A stretch of DNA of 6,619 bases from Alphaproteobacteria bacterium (GCA_029266795.1 JAQSWE010000149.1:1-6619); one strand, 5' to 3'. Shown: positions 1 to 6,619, numbered from the stretch's first letter. Notes: a model not told the origin generated them from the sequence alone. Made by a program: numbers and translations.

Positions 1-7
1 TATTGAT

Positions 8-2107
8 ATGTCGGTAGGCCAAGTCAATCCGAACAAAGAATTGATGCGCATCCCGCTTGACCGCCAGCGCGCGATCACGCATATGGCGGAGCAGGCGCAG
101 ATCAAGGCCGCGACCTCGTCCTTCCTCGACCTCGCGAATGCTTTCGCCGACCTCGATGACAAGGACCATGAAGGCAAGACGCCGGAAATCCTCGCCGCCG
201 ATTATGCGTTCGAGTTGCTGAAAAAACTGAAAATCACCAATCTGCCCGCGGATGCCGATCCGGTTGAATCCGTGCTGTTCCTCGCCGCCAAGGCGCATGG
301 CATCCGGAACCTGCAGCCGCAGGCCGCTGACCGTATTTTGCAGCATGAACCCTATAACACCCTGCAGGACAGCTACCGCGCCGTCGTCGCTTATACGTCA
401 GAGCAGCGCGGCATGGTCATGGAACATGTCTGGGATACTTACCTGAAGCCCTATGCCGATGTCATCCTGAAGGCCTATGAGGAAAAACTCGACAAAAAGG
501 CCGAGCAGAAGAAACAGCAGCAAAAAGATCAGAAGCAGGACGAGAACCAGCAGGGCCAGAAGGGTCAAAAAGGCCAGCAGGGCGGTCAAGGCCAGTCGAG
601 CGATGGCGACGGCGAGGGCAGCAGCTCCGGTGGCGCGGATTCCGAACCCGATATCAGCGACAATCAGGAAGAGGGCGAAGGTCAGGACAGCGGCATCGAA
701 ATCACAGATGACGAAAACGACGGTGAATCGAATGACGGCGATCCCTCCGACGACAACGAAAAAGATGGCGAAGGCCAGGACAGCGACAAGGAAGACGGCA
801 AGGGCGGCGCAGGTGACGATGACGAAGTCGAGCTCGACGACGACGACCTCGACCAGATCGGCGACCTGAATAAGGACCCGAAAGAAGGCCGCGAGCAGGA
901 AGCCGCCGAGAACGAGGCCAATGCCAATGACGGCAAGGGTGCTGACAAGGAACAGGACGGGCAGGAAGAGCAAAGTAAGCCCAAGAAAGTAAGCGACTTC
1001 AAGGATAAAGAACCCGCGCGCGAAGACTTGACCGAACAGGAAAAGCAGCAGCGCCGCGACGCCGCCAAGAATATGCCCGAAGGTAACAAGCTCGATAAAA
1101 ACACCGCGCAGGACACGCAGGACGTCGACCTTGCGAAACTGGCGAAGGGCGATTACCGCGACTTCAACCGCCGCGTCTACGAACTCTCGCCCGTCATTTC
1201 GCAACAGGCGCGCATCTACCAGAACATCCGCGCCGAACAGCGCCGCGCCATCCGCAAGATGTCACGCGATCAGCATTCCTTCATCGCCTCCGACGGCAAC
1301 TTCCTGGGCCGTCACGACATGGAAAAATCGCGCCGCACGAAGCTGAAACAGGCTTTCGGTCAGCCCGTGAACGTGGAAGACTTTAAAAAGATCAAGCGCG
1401 ACGAACAGGCCTTCGCCGATTCAACCATTGAAATCATTTCGCTCATCGACGGTTCCGGCTCGATGCCCCTGAAAAACCTCGGCAACGGCGTGAACGCGAT
1501 GGAAGTGGCTCTGCAAAGCGCGGTCATCAACTATATGGCGGCACGCAAGGCCGGCATCGACGGCTGGATCATCATCTGGGGCAATGCCAAACCGCTGGTG
1601 GTGGCGTCGCCTGATATGCCGCTCAAGGAAGTTGGCGAAAACGTGCAGCGCGTGCGCGGCGGCATCAACAGCGGCACGGCGCTCGCGCCCGGTTTCGATA
1701 CCACCATGCAGACGCTGGCGGAACACCGCAACAAAAACGGCACGATCAGCGGATCGTCGCATATCATGGTCTATTCCGACGGCGAGATTCAGGACGAAGC
1801 CGCCGCGCAGCAGCGCATCGAAACCATCACCCAAGGCACTAAAAACGTCTCGATCGACGTCGCCGTGCTGGTCAGCAAGGGCAGCCGTGAGGCGCCGACC
1901 GAGATGGAGCGCATGATCAATAAAATTACCGCGAAAAGCGGCGACAGAAAAGTTGGCGTGCTGCGTGGCGACGACGCGCGCACCGTGCCGCTGGAACTGT
2001 CGCGCCGCACCCTGCAGCGCGTGAAACGCTTCAAGGTGGAAGTGGTGCCCGATGACCGCAAGCGCGCCATCTACAAGGCCGTCTCGCGCAAACTGAACGA
2101 AATGTGA
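8..2107 (+). CDS. CobT-like VWA-domain protein, partner of the downstream AAA+ ATPase
   Basis: A 699-residue cytoplasmic protein with no signal peptide or membrane segment. Residues 1-157 look largely helical and match no family I know. Residues about 158-380 are low-complexity: first Lys/Gln/Gly-rich, then strongly acidic, with an Asp/Glu run near 268-283. Residues about 383-480 are Arg/Lys-rich and lead into a VWA domain (about 475-640). Its MIDAS is complete: D481-G-S-G-S485, T557 in NSGTA, and D591 in YSDGE, so divalent-metal binding is expected. A helical region, acidic linker and C-terminal VWA is the CobT layout, and the basic lead-in to the IDGSGSM motif also resembles CobT; BchD has a similar linker and VWA. 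The AAA+ gene starts 35 bases downstream, so I infer an adaptor for that ATPase. True cobaltochelatase function is not supported: no CobN or cobalamin gene is nearby. The start is uncertain because only 7 bases precede this ATG and no in-frame stop is visible upstream. Confidence 0.9.
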   Translation: MSVGQVNPNKELMRIPLDRQRAITHMAEQAQIKAATSSFLDLANAFADLDDKDHEGKTPEILAADYAFELLKKLKITNLPADADPVESVLFLAAKAHGIRNLQPQAADRILQHEPYNTLQDSYRAVVAYTSEQRGMVMEHVWDTYLKPYADVILKAYEEKLDKKAEQKKQQQKDQKQDENQQGQKGQKGQQGGQGQSSDGDGEGSSSGGADSEPDISDNQEEGEGQDSGIEITDDENDGESNDGDPSDDNEKDGEGQDSDKEDGKGGAGDDDEVELDDDDLDQIGDLNKDPKEGREQEAAENEANANDGKGADKEQDGQEEQSKPKKVSDFKDKEPAREDLTEQEKQQRRDAAKNMPEGNKLDKNTAQDTQDVDLAKLAKGDYRDFNRRVYELSPVISQQARIYQNIRAEQRRAIRKMSRDQHSFIASDGNFLGRHDMEKSRRTKLKQAFGQPVNVEDFKKIKRDEQAFADSTIEIISLIDGSGSMPLKNLGNGVNAMEVALQSAVINYMAARKAGIDGWIIIWGNAKPLVVASPDMPLKEVGENVQRVRGGINSGTALAPGFDTTMQTLAEHRNKNGTISGSSHIMVYSDGEIQDEAAAQQRIETITQGTKNVSIDVAVLVSKGSREAPTEMERMINKITAKSGDRKVGVLRGDDARTVPLELSRRTLQRVKRFKVEVVPDDRKRAIYKAVSRKLNEM
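674..785 (+). repeat. Imperfect 19-base direct repeat in the acidic linker coding region
   Basis: Bases 674-692 and 767-785 read GGCGAAGGYCAGGACAGCG and differ at one position (T at 682, C at 775). Both copies encode a Gly-Glu-Gly-Gln-Asp-Ser motif and lie 93 bases apart, which is exactly 31 codons, so the reading frame is kept. Together with the Gly-Gln-Lys repeats just upstream (about 550-595), this suggests that the linker grew by small in-frame duplications. It could also be simple codon bias within a compositionally biased stretch. Confidence 0.4.
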
Positions 2108-2142
2108 TTGTTGGATAAAAAGGTTTTAACAGGAGAAACCAA

Positions 2143-4884
2143 ATGGCTGAAGACAAGAAACCCGAATCCCTGATGACCAAGCGCAGGATCGACCTGACGC
2201 CCGCGGAAATCGCGAGCCTCAAGCGCCCGGTCGGTATTTCGGGCCTGCCGTATCCCAAGATCAAGCTTGTGGAAGACGCGCAGGGCAACGTCCAGCATCA
2301 GGTGCAGATCGTGCAGGACACGCGCAACCCGATCGTGGTCTTTTCCGACATGTCGACCAAAAAGGTCAACGGCATCATGTATCGCGAAATGGCGATCCCC
2401 GCGATGATGCACATGACGCAGAAAATCCTCGAACGCACCGACCCCAGCCGTTCCGACCGCATCATCGCTCTCCTCGGTGAAGCGTCCTACGGTAAATCGC
2501 ACGAGTTCAAGAAAATCGGCCGCATGCTGCATCCCGACGGCGCGATCCAGGTCGATTGCGGCGGCATGAACATGCACGAAATCCTTTTCCGCACCGTCAT
2601 CGACTACGGCAAGGGCGTGAAGGACCTGTTCGACAAGCGCGTTGAAAGCGGCAAAGTGTCGGCTGATACGCTCGCAACTTTGGAATCCGAATTCCCCGGT
2701 GCCGTCATGCGCAAGCCTGTGACCATTCAGGATGCCAACAGCACGACCTCCTATGAAATCGAAAGCGTCAAGATCAACTGGGATGCCGTCGGCAAACCCG
2801 CGAAAGACGAAGAAGGCAAGACGACCGAAGACCGCGGCGATGCCGTGCGCCGTGCGAAAGGCCTGATGGAATTCCTCTACGAGAAAGAGGGTATTTCCGT
2901 GCAGCAGAACTCCTTCGGCGTGAAGACCGTGCCGGGTGAACTGTATGAATCATGGATCACCGGCCGCCCGCTGCTGCTGGACGAATTGACCAAGGCGATC
3001 CCGGAATCCCTCGACGTGCTGAACACGGTGACGCAGGTGTTCAACGGCGAAAGCCCCTCCGCGCGTATTTATAACCCGATGTCTGAATCGGGCGACAGCG
3101 CCGATAATGACAGCCCCAAATATCTCGACTTTAACGCCAAGGACATGCGCGCCAGCTGGATCCTCGGCGTGGCGGGTAACGAGGCGTCGGACGGTATCAC
3201 CACCCACGAACTCTCCAAATCGCTCGGCTCGCGCCTCTACGTGATGCGCGTGGGCGATGCTGGGCAGGCGGACTGGGCGCACCGTACGTCGCAGGTCTGG
3301 ACCGGCCTGCCGCTGACGACGCTCTACACCGTCTTTGGCAAGGCAGCGCAGGCGCAGCCCGAAGCCTTCGGCAAATTCCTTGTCGATTTGCGCAAGCTGG
3401 AACTGTCGGCGGATGACGTGAATGCAATCCCGCCGCACCAGATCGAATTCCTGCTGAAATATCCCGACACGGTCAAGGCCGCCAATCAGGTCTCGACCTT
3501 CTGGAGCGAGCAGGACCAGTTGTCACATGACGACAGCCCCTTGCTGGCGCAAGATGCGTATAAAGGCCTCGTGGATGAATTGGGCGAGGGGGCGCGGAAT
3601 ATCGGCATCACCTTCCGCACGATCACCGCATCCTATAACGACGCGCGCCACACCACGCCGGAAGCGCGTCCCGTGTCGGAAGCGGTCGTTAACCTCGATC
3701 TCGCCTCCACCTTCAACAACCTAGATACGAGCGTCATCGGGCAGACCGCGCCCGGCTGGCACAGCTTCGGCGCAAACCTTGCCGAGGCCATCCGCTGGAA
3801 TATCGTCAACGCCACCGTCGGCATGAAGAAAACCCGTGGCGCGCTGATGAAACTCGCGAAAGACAACGGCATCACGCCCGAGGATTTCAAGGAAGCGTTG
3901 CCCAGCGACGATATCAAGCCGCTGTCGCAGTTGCTGAAATTCGACGAAAACCCGGAAGTTGCGGGTTCCGAAGAATTGCAGGCACTGCGCACCATCGCAA
4001 CCGCCGCCATCCGCGCGCAGTTCAAGAACATCCGCCAGTCGGATGAGGGCATCATCCCGATGGTGAGCCTGATCCGCGCCGTCAAGGAACTGGACGCCCA
4101 GAAAGAAACCAACCCGCATACCGTCATCGTGCCGAACGACGATGTGAACACCATCGGCGCGTCGCCGCTGGTTGCGGCGCAGGCGATCCCCGTCTTCGAC
4201 CTGCCCGAAGACGACAGCGCCTTCGAGCTGATGGACTTCCGTGCCGTTCTGGGCGCGCTGGTCGCCCCGAAGTACATGGAGGAAAATCGCGAGCGCTTCT
4301 GGCCCGTCGGCTTCACCGAACGCCTCGACAACCCGCCCGATATGGCGAACCCTGAAAAGGTCGAGCCGTACAATATCGGCGAAGGCAAGGGAAAATGGGG
4401 TTTCAACCTCACCGTCCTGAACGCGACGAACGAGAAGCAGGAGCAGGTTTATCTGTGGCTGATCGAGGATAAAGTGCGCCTTGATAAAACCGCGACCGAC
4501 TGGCACCGCTACATGCTTGTCGGCCCCGAAGCCATCTCGCCGGACCTTGAAGCGCAGCTGGCCAAGGGCGGCGTGCAGTATGTGGTGAAGGATGATGCCA
4601 GCACCGCCGAAGCCGTCAACAGCTTCCTTGTCGAAGGCGCGCGCGTGCGCGGCGAAGACAACAAGATGGCTGTGGCCGATGCGAAAGAAGTGACCGAGAT
4701 GATCGTGAAGGCCTTCGCGGTGCAATGCCCGCTGCCTCGCGTCATGCCCGGCACCGATCCGAACGAGCAGATCATCCCAGAAGATGCGACGCTCGGCGAC
4801 ATGATCCATGAAGCGAAGGAAGCGCCCGCCGTTTTCACCAGCATCATGAAACCCCGCGCCAAAGTGGCCGCGCCCGCGCGTTAA
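2143..4884 (+). CDS. Large MoxR/CobS-like AAA+ ATPase
   Basis: A 913-residue cytoplasmic ATPase. The start is set by AGGAGA at 2131-2136, six bases before ATG. Core motifs appear in order: Walker A G112-EASY-GKS119; the MoxR-type strand with GG at 140-141; the FxxxxPG segment at 258-265 that precedes Walker B in MoxR proteins; Walker B LLLDE with D280 and E281; sensor 1 N346 in VAGNE; an arginine (R364, in GSRLYV) where MoxR proteins have DRF; and R492 in the TFRTI segment, which resembles the sensor-2 region of CobS (SPRTV). All key catalytic positions are present, so it should hydrolyse ATP. CobS and most MoxR proteins are about 300-350 residues; this one has about 100 extra residues between Walker A and B (about 155-257) and about 410 unrecognised residues after R492, soluble and tryptophan-bearing. 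It probably forms a ring working with the upstream VWA protein on an unknown target. Family assignment is firm; the biological role is unknown. Confidence 0.9.
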   Translation: MAEDKKPESLMTKRRIDLTPAEIASLKRPVGISGLPYPKIKLVEDAQGNVQHQVQIVQDTRNPIVVFSDMSTKKVNGIMYREMAIPAMMHMTQKILERTDPSRSDRIIALLGEASYGKSHEFKKIGRMLHPDGAIQVDCGGMNMHEILFRTVIDYGKGVKDLFDKRVESGKVSADTLATLESEFPGAVMRKPVTIQDANSTTSYEIESVKINWDAVGKPAKDEEGKTTEDRGDAVRRAKGLMEFLYEKEGISVQQNSFGVKTVPGELYESWITGRPLLLDELTKAIPESLDVLNTVTQVFNGESPSARIYNPMSESGDSADNDSPKYLDFNAKDMRASWILGVAGNEASDGITTHELSKSLGSRLYVMRVGDAGQADWAHRTSQVWTGLPLTTLYTVFGKAAQAQPEAFGKFLVDLRKLELSADDVNAIPPHQIEFLLKYPDTVKAANQVSTFWSEQDQLSHDDSPLLAQDAYKGLVDELGEGARNIGITFRTITASYNDARHTTPEARPVSEAVVNLDLASTFNNLDTSVIGQTAPGWHSFGANLAEAIRWNIVNATVGMKKTRGALMKLAKDNGITPEDFKEALPSDDIKPLSQLLKFDENPEVAGSEELQALRTIATAAIRAQFKNIRQSDEGIIPMVSLIRAVKELDAQKETNPHTVIVPNDDVNTIGASPLVAAQAIPVFDLPEDDSAFELMDFRAVLGALVAPKYMEENRERFWPVGFTERLDNPPDMANPEKVEPYNIGEGKGKWGFNLTVLNATNEKQEQVYLWLIEDKVRLDKTATDWHRYMLVGPEAISPDLEAQLAKGGVQYVVKDDASTAEAVNSFLVEGARVRGEDNKMAVADAKEVTEMIVKAFAVQCPLPRVMPGTDPNEQIIPEDATLGDMIHEAKEAPAVFTSIMKPRAKVAAPAR

Positions 4885-4903
4885 TTTGTGAAAGGAAACG
4901 ATC

Positions 4904-5218
4904 ATGCAAGTGAATGCACAATATATGCGCGATGTGCTGCAGACTCTCGCGCTGCATGAAGCAACGGACTCAGCGGCGCTTGGCATGCAACACGGCAGCC
5001 GCATCGCGCGCATCCAGCCGAAAAGCTGGCAGGCCGACATCATTCGCAAGACCGTCGACCTGAAAAGCGCGATGGACCCGACGGAGTTTAAAGCGCTGAT
5101 GGATAATGCCGACGTGCCTGTGATTTTTTTGCCGCACGAGGCCTTCATCACCGCTGAAATCATTGATGGAATCTGCCGCGAAAGTCCCTTCAATAAGATG
5201 GTTATTTGGGAAGTTTGA
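4904..5218 (+). CDS. Small protein of unknown function, third gene of the AAA/VWA cluster
   Basis: A 104-residue protein starting 19 bases after the ATPase stop codon. AAAGGAAA (4891-4898) sits at good spacing before ATG 4904, which supports both translation and co-transcription. I do not recognise the family. It has no membrane segment or signal peptide and one cysteine (in GICRES). The N-terminal half reads as amphipathic helices; the C-terminal half has a hydrophobic strand (VPVIFL) followed by a helix, and it ends in the strand-like VIWEV. A mixed alpha/beta soluble fold is likely. Its position suggests a small partner, substrate adaptor or regulator of the ATPase/VWA pair, but that rests on context alone. 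An antisense frame covers part of it (4970-5263) but has no ribosome-binding site or recognisable domain. Confidence 0.75.
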   Translation: MQVNAQYMRDVLQTLALHEATDSAALGMQHGSRIARIQPKSWQADIIRKTVDLKSAMDPTEFKALMDNADVPVIFLPHEAFITAEIIDGICRESPFNKMVIWEV

Positions 5219-5257
5219 GTTCAAAACTGCGCGCGGAATAAAATTGTCTCTTTCCTG

Positions 5258-5275
5258 TGACACTGTTCTGTGTCA
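5258..5275. promoter_or_regulatory. 18-base inverted repeat, possible operator
   Basis: TGACAC (5258-5263) and GTGTCA (5270-5275) are perfect 6-base inverted arms around a 6-base spacer. An outer pair, TGTGA (5256-5260) and TCACA (5282-5286), adds further dyad symmetry. No T-run follows, so it is not a classical terminator. The size and spacing suit a dimeric helix-turn-helix repressor site, and its position upstream of the exporter gene fits transcriptional control. No regulator gene is in the window, so the binding protein is unknown. Confidence 0.35.
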
Positions 5276-5315
5276 TAGTCATCACATTATCAACCCCTAA
5301 CGATGGAGGAAATGA

Positions 5316-5360
5316 ATGAACACATCTGCATTTACAGCATCATTTCCGGGCCTTCGCTGA
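5316..5360 (+). CDS. Possible 14-residue leader peptide
   Basis: A strong ribosome-binding sequence, GGAGGA (5305-5310), lies five bases before ATG 5316. That frame encodes MNTSAFTASFPGLR and ends at TGA (5358-5360). The ribosome-binding site is the best in the intergenic region, yet the frame is tiny. Two other ATGs (5303 and 5312) share a different frame that ends at TAA (5364-5366), but they overlap or crowd the same site. It could be a translated leader upstream of the ABC exporter gene, the start of a decayed gene (the same frame stays open again after the TAA at 5394), or chance. Confidence 0.25.
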   Translation: MNTSAFTASFPGLR

Positions 5361-5376
5361 CGACGTAATGTCTCAA

Positions 5377-5417
5377 CCGGCGCTTGGAACAACTAAAACG
5401 GTCCAGGTCTCAGCCGG
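5377..5417 (+). other. Predicted RNA hairpin in the leader region
   Basis: CCGGC (5377-5381) pairs with GCCGG (5413-5417), and CTTGGA (5383-5388) pairs with TCCAGG (5402-5407) with one G-U wobble. This gives an 11-pair stem with a lopsided internal loop (1 base against 5) and a 13-base loop. No T-run follows, so it is not an intrinsic terminator. It starts 17 bases after the stop of the possible leader peptide, an arrangement compatible with a cis-acting leader element. I do not recognise it as a known riboswitch class. Confidence 0.3.
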
Positions 5418-5526
5418 AGAATAAATCAAGCCTCCACTGTCACCTACAACACCTACGAACTGACAAAGCTCGACTTGCCTCTATTGGCATTTGGTCTGGA
5501 TCGCGAACGGTCTTTAACAAGGGAAC

Positions 5527-5552
5527 GCGGGTGCGTTTAATAAACGCCCTGC
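5527..5552 (+). other. Hairpin immediately before the ABC exporter start codon
   Basis: GCGTTT (5533-5538) pairs perfectly with AAACGC (5542-5547) around the loop AAT. With T5532 bulged, the stem extends by five pairs (5527-5531 with 5548-5552, one of them G-U), giving about 11 pairs. No T-run follows, so termination is unlikely. It ends 9 bases before ATG 5562, covering the position where a Shine-Dalgarno sequence would sit, and could therefore restrict or shape translation initiation. Confidence 0.4.
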
Positions 5553-5561
5553 ATCAAAGTC

Positions 5562-6619
5562 ATGAGTGACGAAGAAGAGAAAAAAGAACGGCAGATATCC
5601 TACAAGGATGTCATGCGGTTCGCATGGCACTACTGGCGGCCGAACAAGATGTTCGGTATCGCGGCAGCGGTGCTAATGCTCACTTCTGTGAGCATGGATG
5701 CGATTGTGCCCATCTATACGGGCAGGATCGTGGACGCAATGGTCGGGCACGCGCCCGGCGACACTGCGGCATGGAATGATGCATGGGCGGCTTTCTGGGC
5801 GTTTGCCCTGCTGGCGTTCCTGCACCAGGCCCTGCGCGTGGGGTCCCTCTACTTCTGGAACGGTTTCGCGGTGCGGAACCTGCAGAAGATCGTGGTGGAC
5901 GGGTTGTACAAGGTGCAGCGTTTCAGTTCCGACTGGCACGCCAACACCTTCGCGGGCGGCACGGTGCGCAAGATCACGCGCGGCATGTGGGCCTTCGACA
6001 GCTTCGAAGACACAATCCTGATGGGTATCCTGCCGGCGGTGACGATCATGGTGGGCATGTCGATCATGCTCGGCTTCCGTCTTCCCCTCGTGGGACTGGC
6101 GGCGGGCACGATGATTGTCATCTACTGCGCGTTGTCGATCTGGATGTCGGTCAAGATACTTGCGCCGCGCTTCAAGCAATCGGCTGACGCCGATACCAAA
6201 GTGGGCGCGACACTGGCCGACATTATCACGGGCAACCCGAGCGTGAAATCGTTCGGCGCCGAGGCAAGGGAAGATGCGATTTTCAGGAAAGTCGCGGAAA
6301 CCTGGCGCGCCAAGGCGATCTGGTCGTGGCAGACGGGTGTGACGGCGGATGCTTTCCGCTCGATCTTCCGCTTGCTGATGATGGCCAGCATGGTCGCAAC
6401 CACGATCTACCTGTGGAAAGCGGGGCAGGCAACGCCCGGCGACATCGTGCTGGTGATCACGACGTTTTTCATCATCGGCGGCTACTTGCGGGATATCGGG
6501 ATGCACATCTCCCACCTGCAGCGGGCAGTTGCCGATATGGAAGACATCGTGATGTTCTGGATGCGTGAAGACGACGTGCAGGACAATACGAAGGCCGAAC
6601 CGCTGATCGTGAAGCCGTC
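5562..6619 (+). CDS. ABC exporter, membrane-domain part (3' end outside window)
   Basis: An open frame of 352 complete codons runs off the right edge. It begins with a short, highly charged cytoplasmic stretch (MSDEEEKKER) and then shows the six-helix pattern of a type IV ABC exporter membrane domain: segments near residues 31-52, 76-98, 153-172, 174-198, 266-286 and 292-310. The cytoplasmic coupling region contains ITGNPSVKSFGAE (223-235), a typical VK-F-AE signature of MsbA/MdlB-like half-transporters. The nucleotide-binding domain should follow after about residue 350, so no Walker motif is visible. Tandem in-frame stops TAATAA (5538-5543) rule out an upstream start. ATG 5562 lacks a clear Shine-Dalgarno sequence; ATG at codon 18 is an alternative, but it would remove the charged N-terminus. 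The inner membrane is the expected location; the substrate cannot be told. The 343-base gap upstream suggests its own promoter. Confidence 0.88.
   Translation, partial: MSDEEEKKERQISYKDVMRFAWHYWRPNKMFGIAAAVLMLTSVSMDAIVPIYTGRIVDAMVGHAPGDTAAWNDAWAAFWAFALLAFLHQALRVGSLYFWNGFAVRNLQKIVVDGLYKVQRFSSDWHANTFAGGTVRKITRGMWAFDSFEDTILMGILPAVTIMVGMSIMLGFRLPLVGLAAGTMIVIYCALSIWMSVKILAPRFKQSADADTKVGATLADIITGNPSVKSFGAEAREDAIFRKVAETWRAKAIWSWQTGVTADAFRSIFRLLMMASMVATTIYLWKAGQATPGDIVLVITTFFIIGGYLRDIGMHISHLQRAVADMEDIVMFWMREDDVQDNTKAEPLIVKP

Larger units (their letters stand above)
5219..5561. other. 343-base non-coding or leader region
   Basis: The region between the three-gene cluster and the ABC exporter gene is visibly less GC-rich than its neighbours and contains no reading frame with both a credible start and recognisable protein. 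It holds the inverted repeat, tiny reading frame and two hairpins listed separately. I find no clear rho-independent terminator after the stop at 5216-5218, since no GC stem followed by a T-run is present, and no convincing -35/-10 pair. Its likely roles are termination of the upstream operon by another mechanism, and the promoter and untranslated leader of the exporter gene. Confidence 0.6.

Noticed and set aside
398..1204. 268-codon antisense frame with a strongly hydrophobic translation, resembling a membrane protein
   Set aside because: It is the complement of the acidic linker: GAC/GAA/GAT codons read backwards give Val, Leu, Phe and Ile. The sense frame continues into a genuine VWA domain, and no ribosome-binding site or family motif supports the antisense frame.
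8..4884. Annotation as cobaltochelatase subunits CobT and CobS
   Set aside because: The domain style is similar, but the ATPase is far larger than CobS, the gene order is VWA first, and no cobN or cobalamin synthesis gene is visible. Only the family likeness is kept.
3721..5193. 490-codon antisense frame opposite the ATPase C-terminus and gene 3
   Set aside because: Rich in His, Arg, Gly and Phe, as expected from the complement of GC-rich coding DNA. It has no recognisable domain and spans two sense genes that have ribosome-binding sites.
5213..5232. Terminator after gene 3 (TTTGA/TCAAA symmetry around the stop)
   Set aside because: The stem is about five A/T-rich pairs with a two-base loop and no T-run, too weak for intrinsic termination.
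5219..5561. tRNA or CRISPR-like element in the intergenic region
   Set aside because: No cloverleaf or T-loop consensus was found on either strand, and no regularly spaced repeats are present.
5384..5569. 61-codon frame starting at TTG and overlapping the exporter start
   Set aside because: Weak start codon, no Shine-Dalgarno sequence, unremarkable composition, and the beginning lies inside a predicted hairpin.
5673..6515. 280-codon antisense frame opposite the ABC exporter
   Set aside because: It is a shadow of the membrane-domain codons. The translation is His/Arg/Asp-rich without motifs, whereas the sense frame has membrane helices and an exporter signature.

Overview
The window is GC-rich, densely coding DNA from a bacterium, with every supported gene on the + strand. 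The codon preference for GCG, CGC, CCG, ATC and GAC, and the CobS/CobT-like style of the two large proteins, would fit an alphaproteobacterium. That assignment is an inference from composition and protein style; no rRNA or other taxonomic marker is present.

Bases 8-5218 form a tight three-gene cluster that looks like one operon, with gaps of 35 and 19 bases and a ribosome-binding site before genes 2 and 3. Gene 1 (699 aa) has a helical N-terminal region, a very long acidic and glutamine-rich linker, and a C-terminal von Willebrand factor A (VWA) domain with a complete metal-binding MIDAS. Gene 2 (913 aa) is a MoxR/CobS-type AAA+ ATPase with intact Walker A, Walker B, sensor 1 and arginine positions. 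It carries an insert of about 100 residues inside the ATPase core and about 410 C-terminal residues I do not recognise. Gene 3 (104 aa) is a small soluble protein I do not recognise.

A MoxR-type ATPase next to a VWA protein is a known pairing (CobS/CobT, BchI/BchD, NorQ/NorD, CbbQ/CbbO, RavA/ViaA), in which the ATPase ring and the metal-binding adaptor together remodel or metallate a target protein. This pair is probably a divergent member of that class. Its target is not visible here, and no cobalamin, chlorophyll, nitric-oxide-reductase or RuBisCO gene lies in the window.

Bases 5219-5561 (343 bases) contain no convincing protein gene and look AT-richer than the surrounding genes. They hold an 18-base inverted repeat, a tiny reading frame with a strong ribosome-binding site, and two RNA-hairpin candidates, the second ending 9 bases before the next start codon. 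This is probably the promoter and leader region of the last gene.

Bases 5562-6619 hold the 5' part of an ABC exporter gene: the membrane domain is present and the ATPase domain would lie beyond the right edge. The long gap suggests it is a separate transcription unit from the AAA/VWA cluster.
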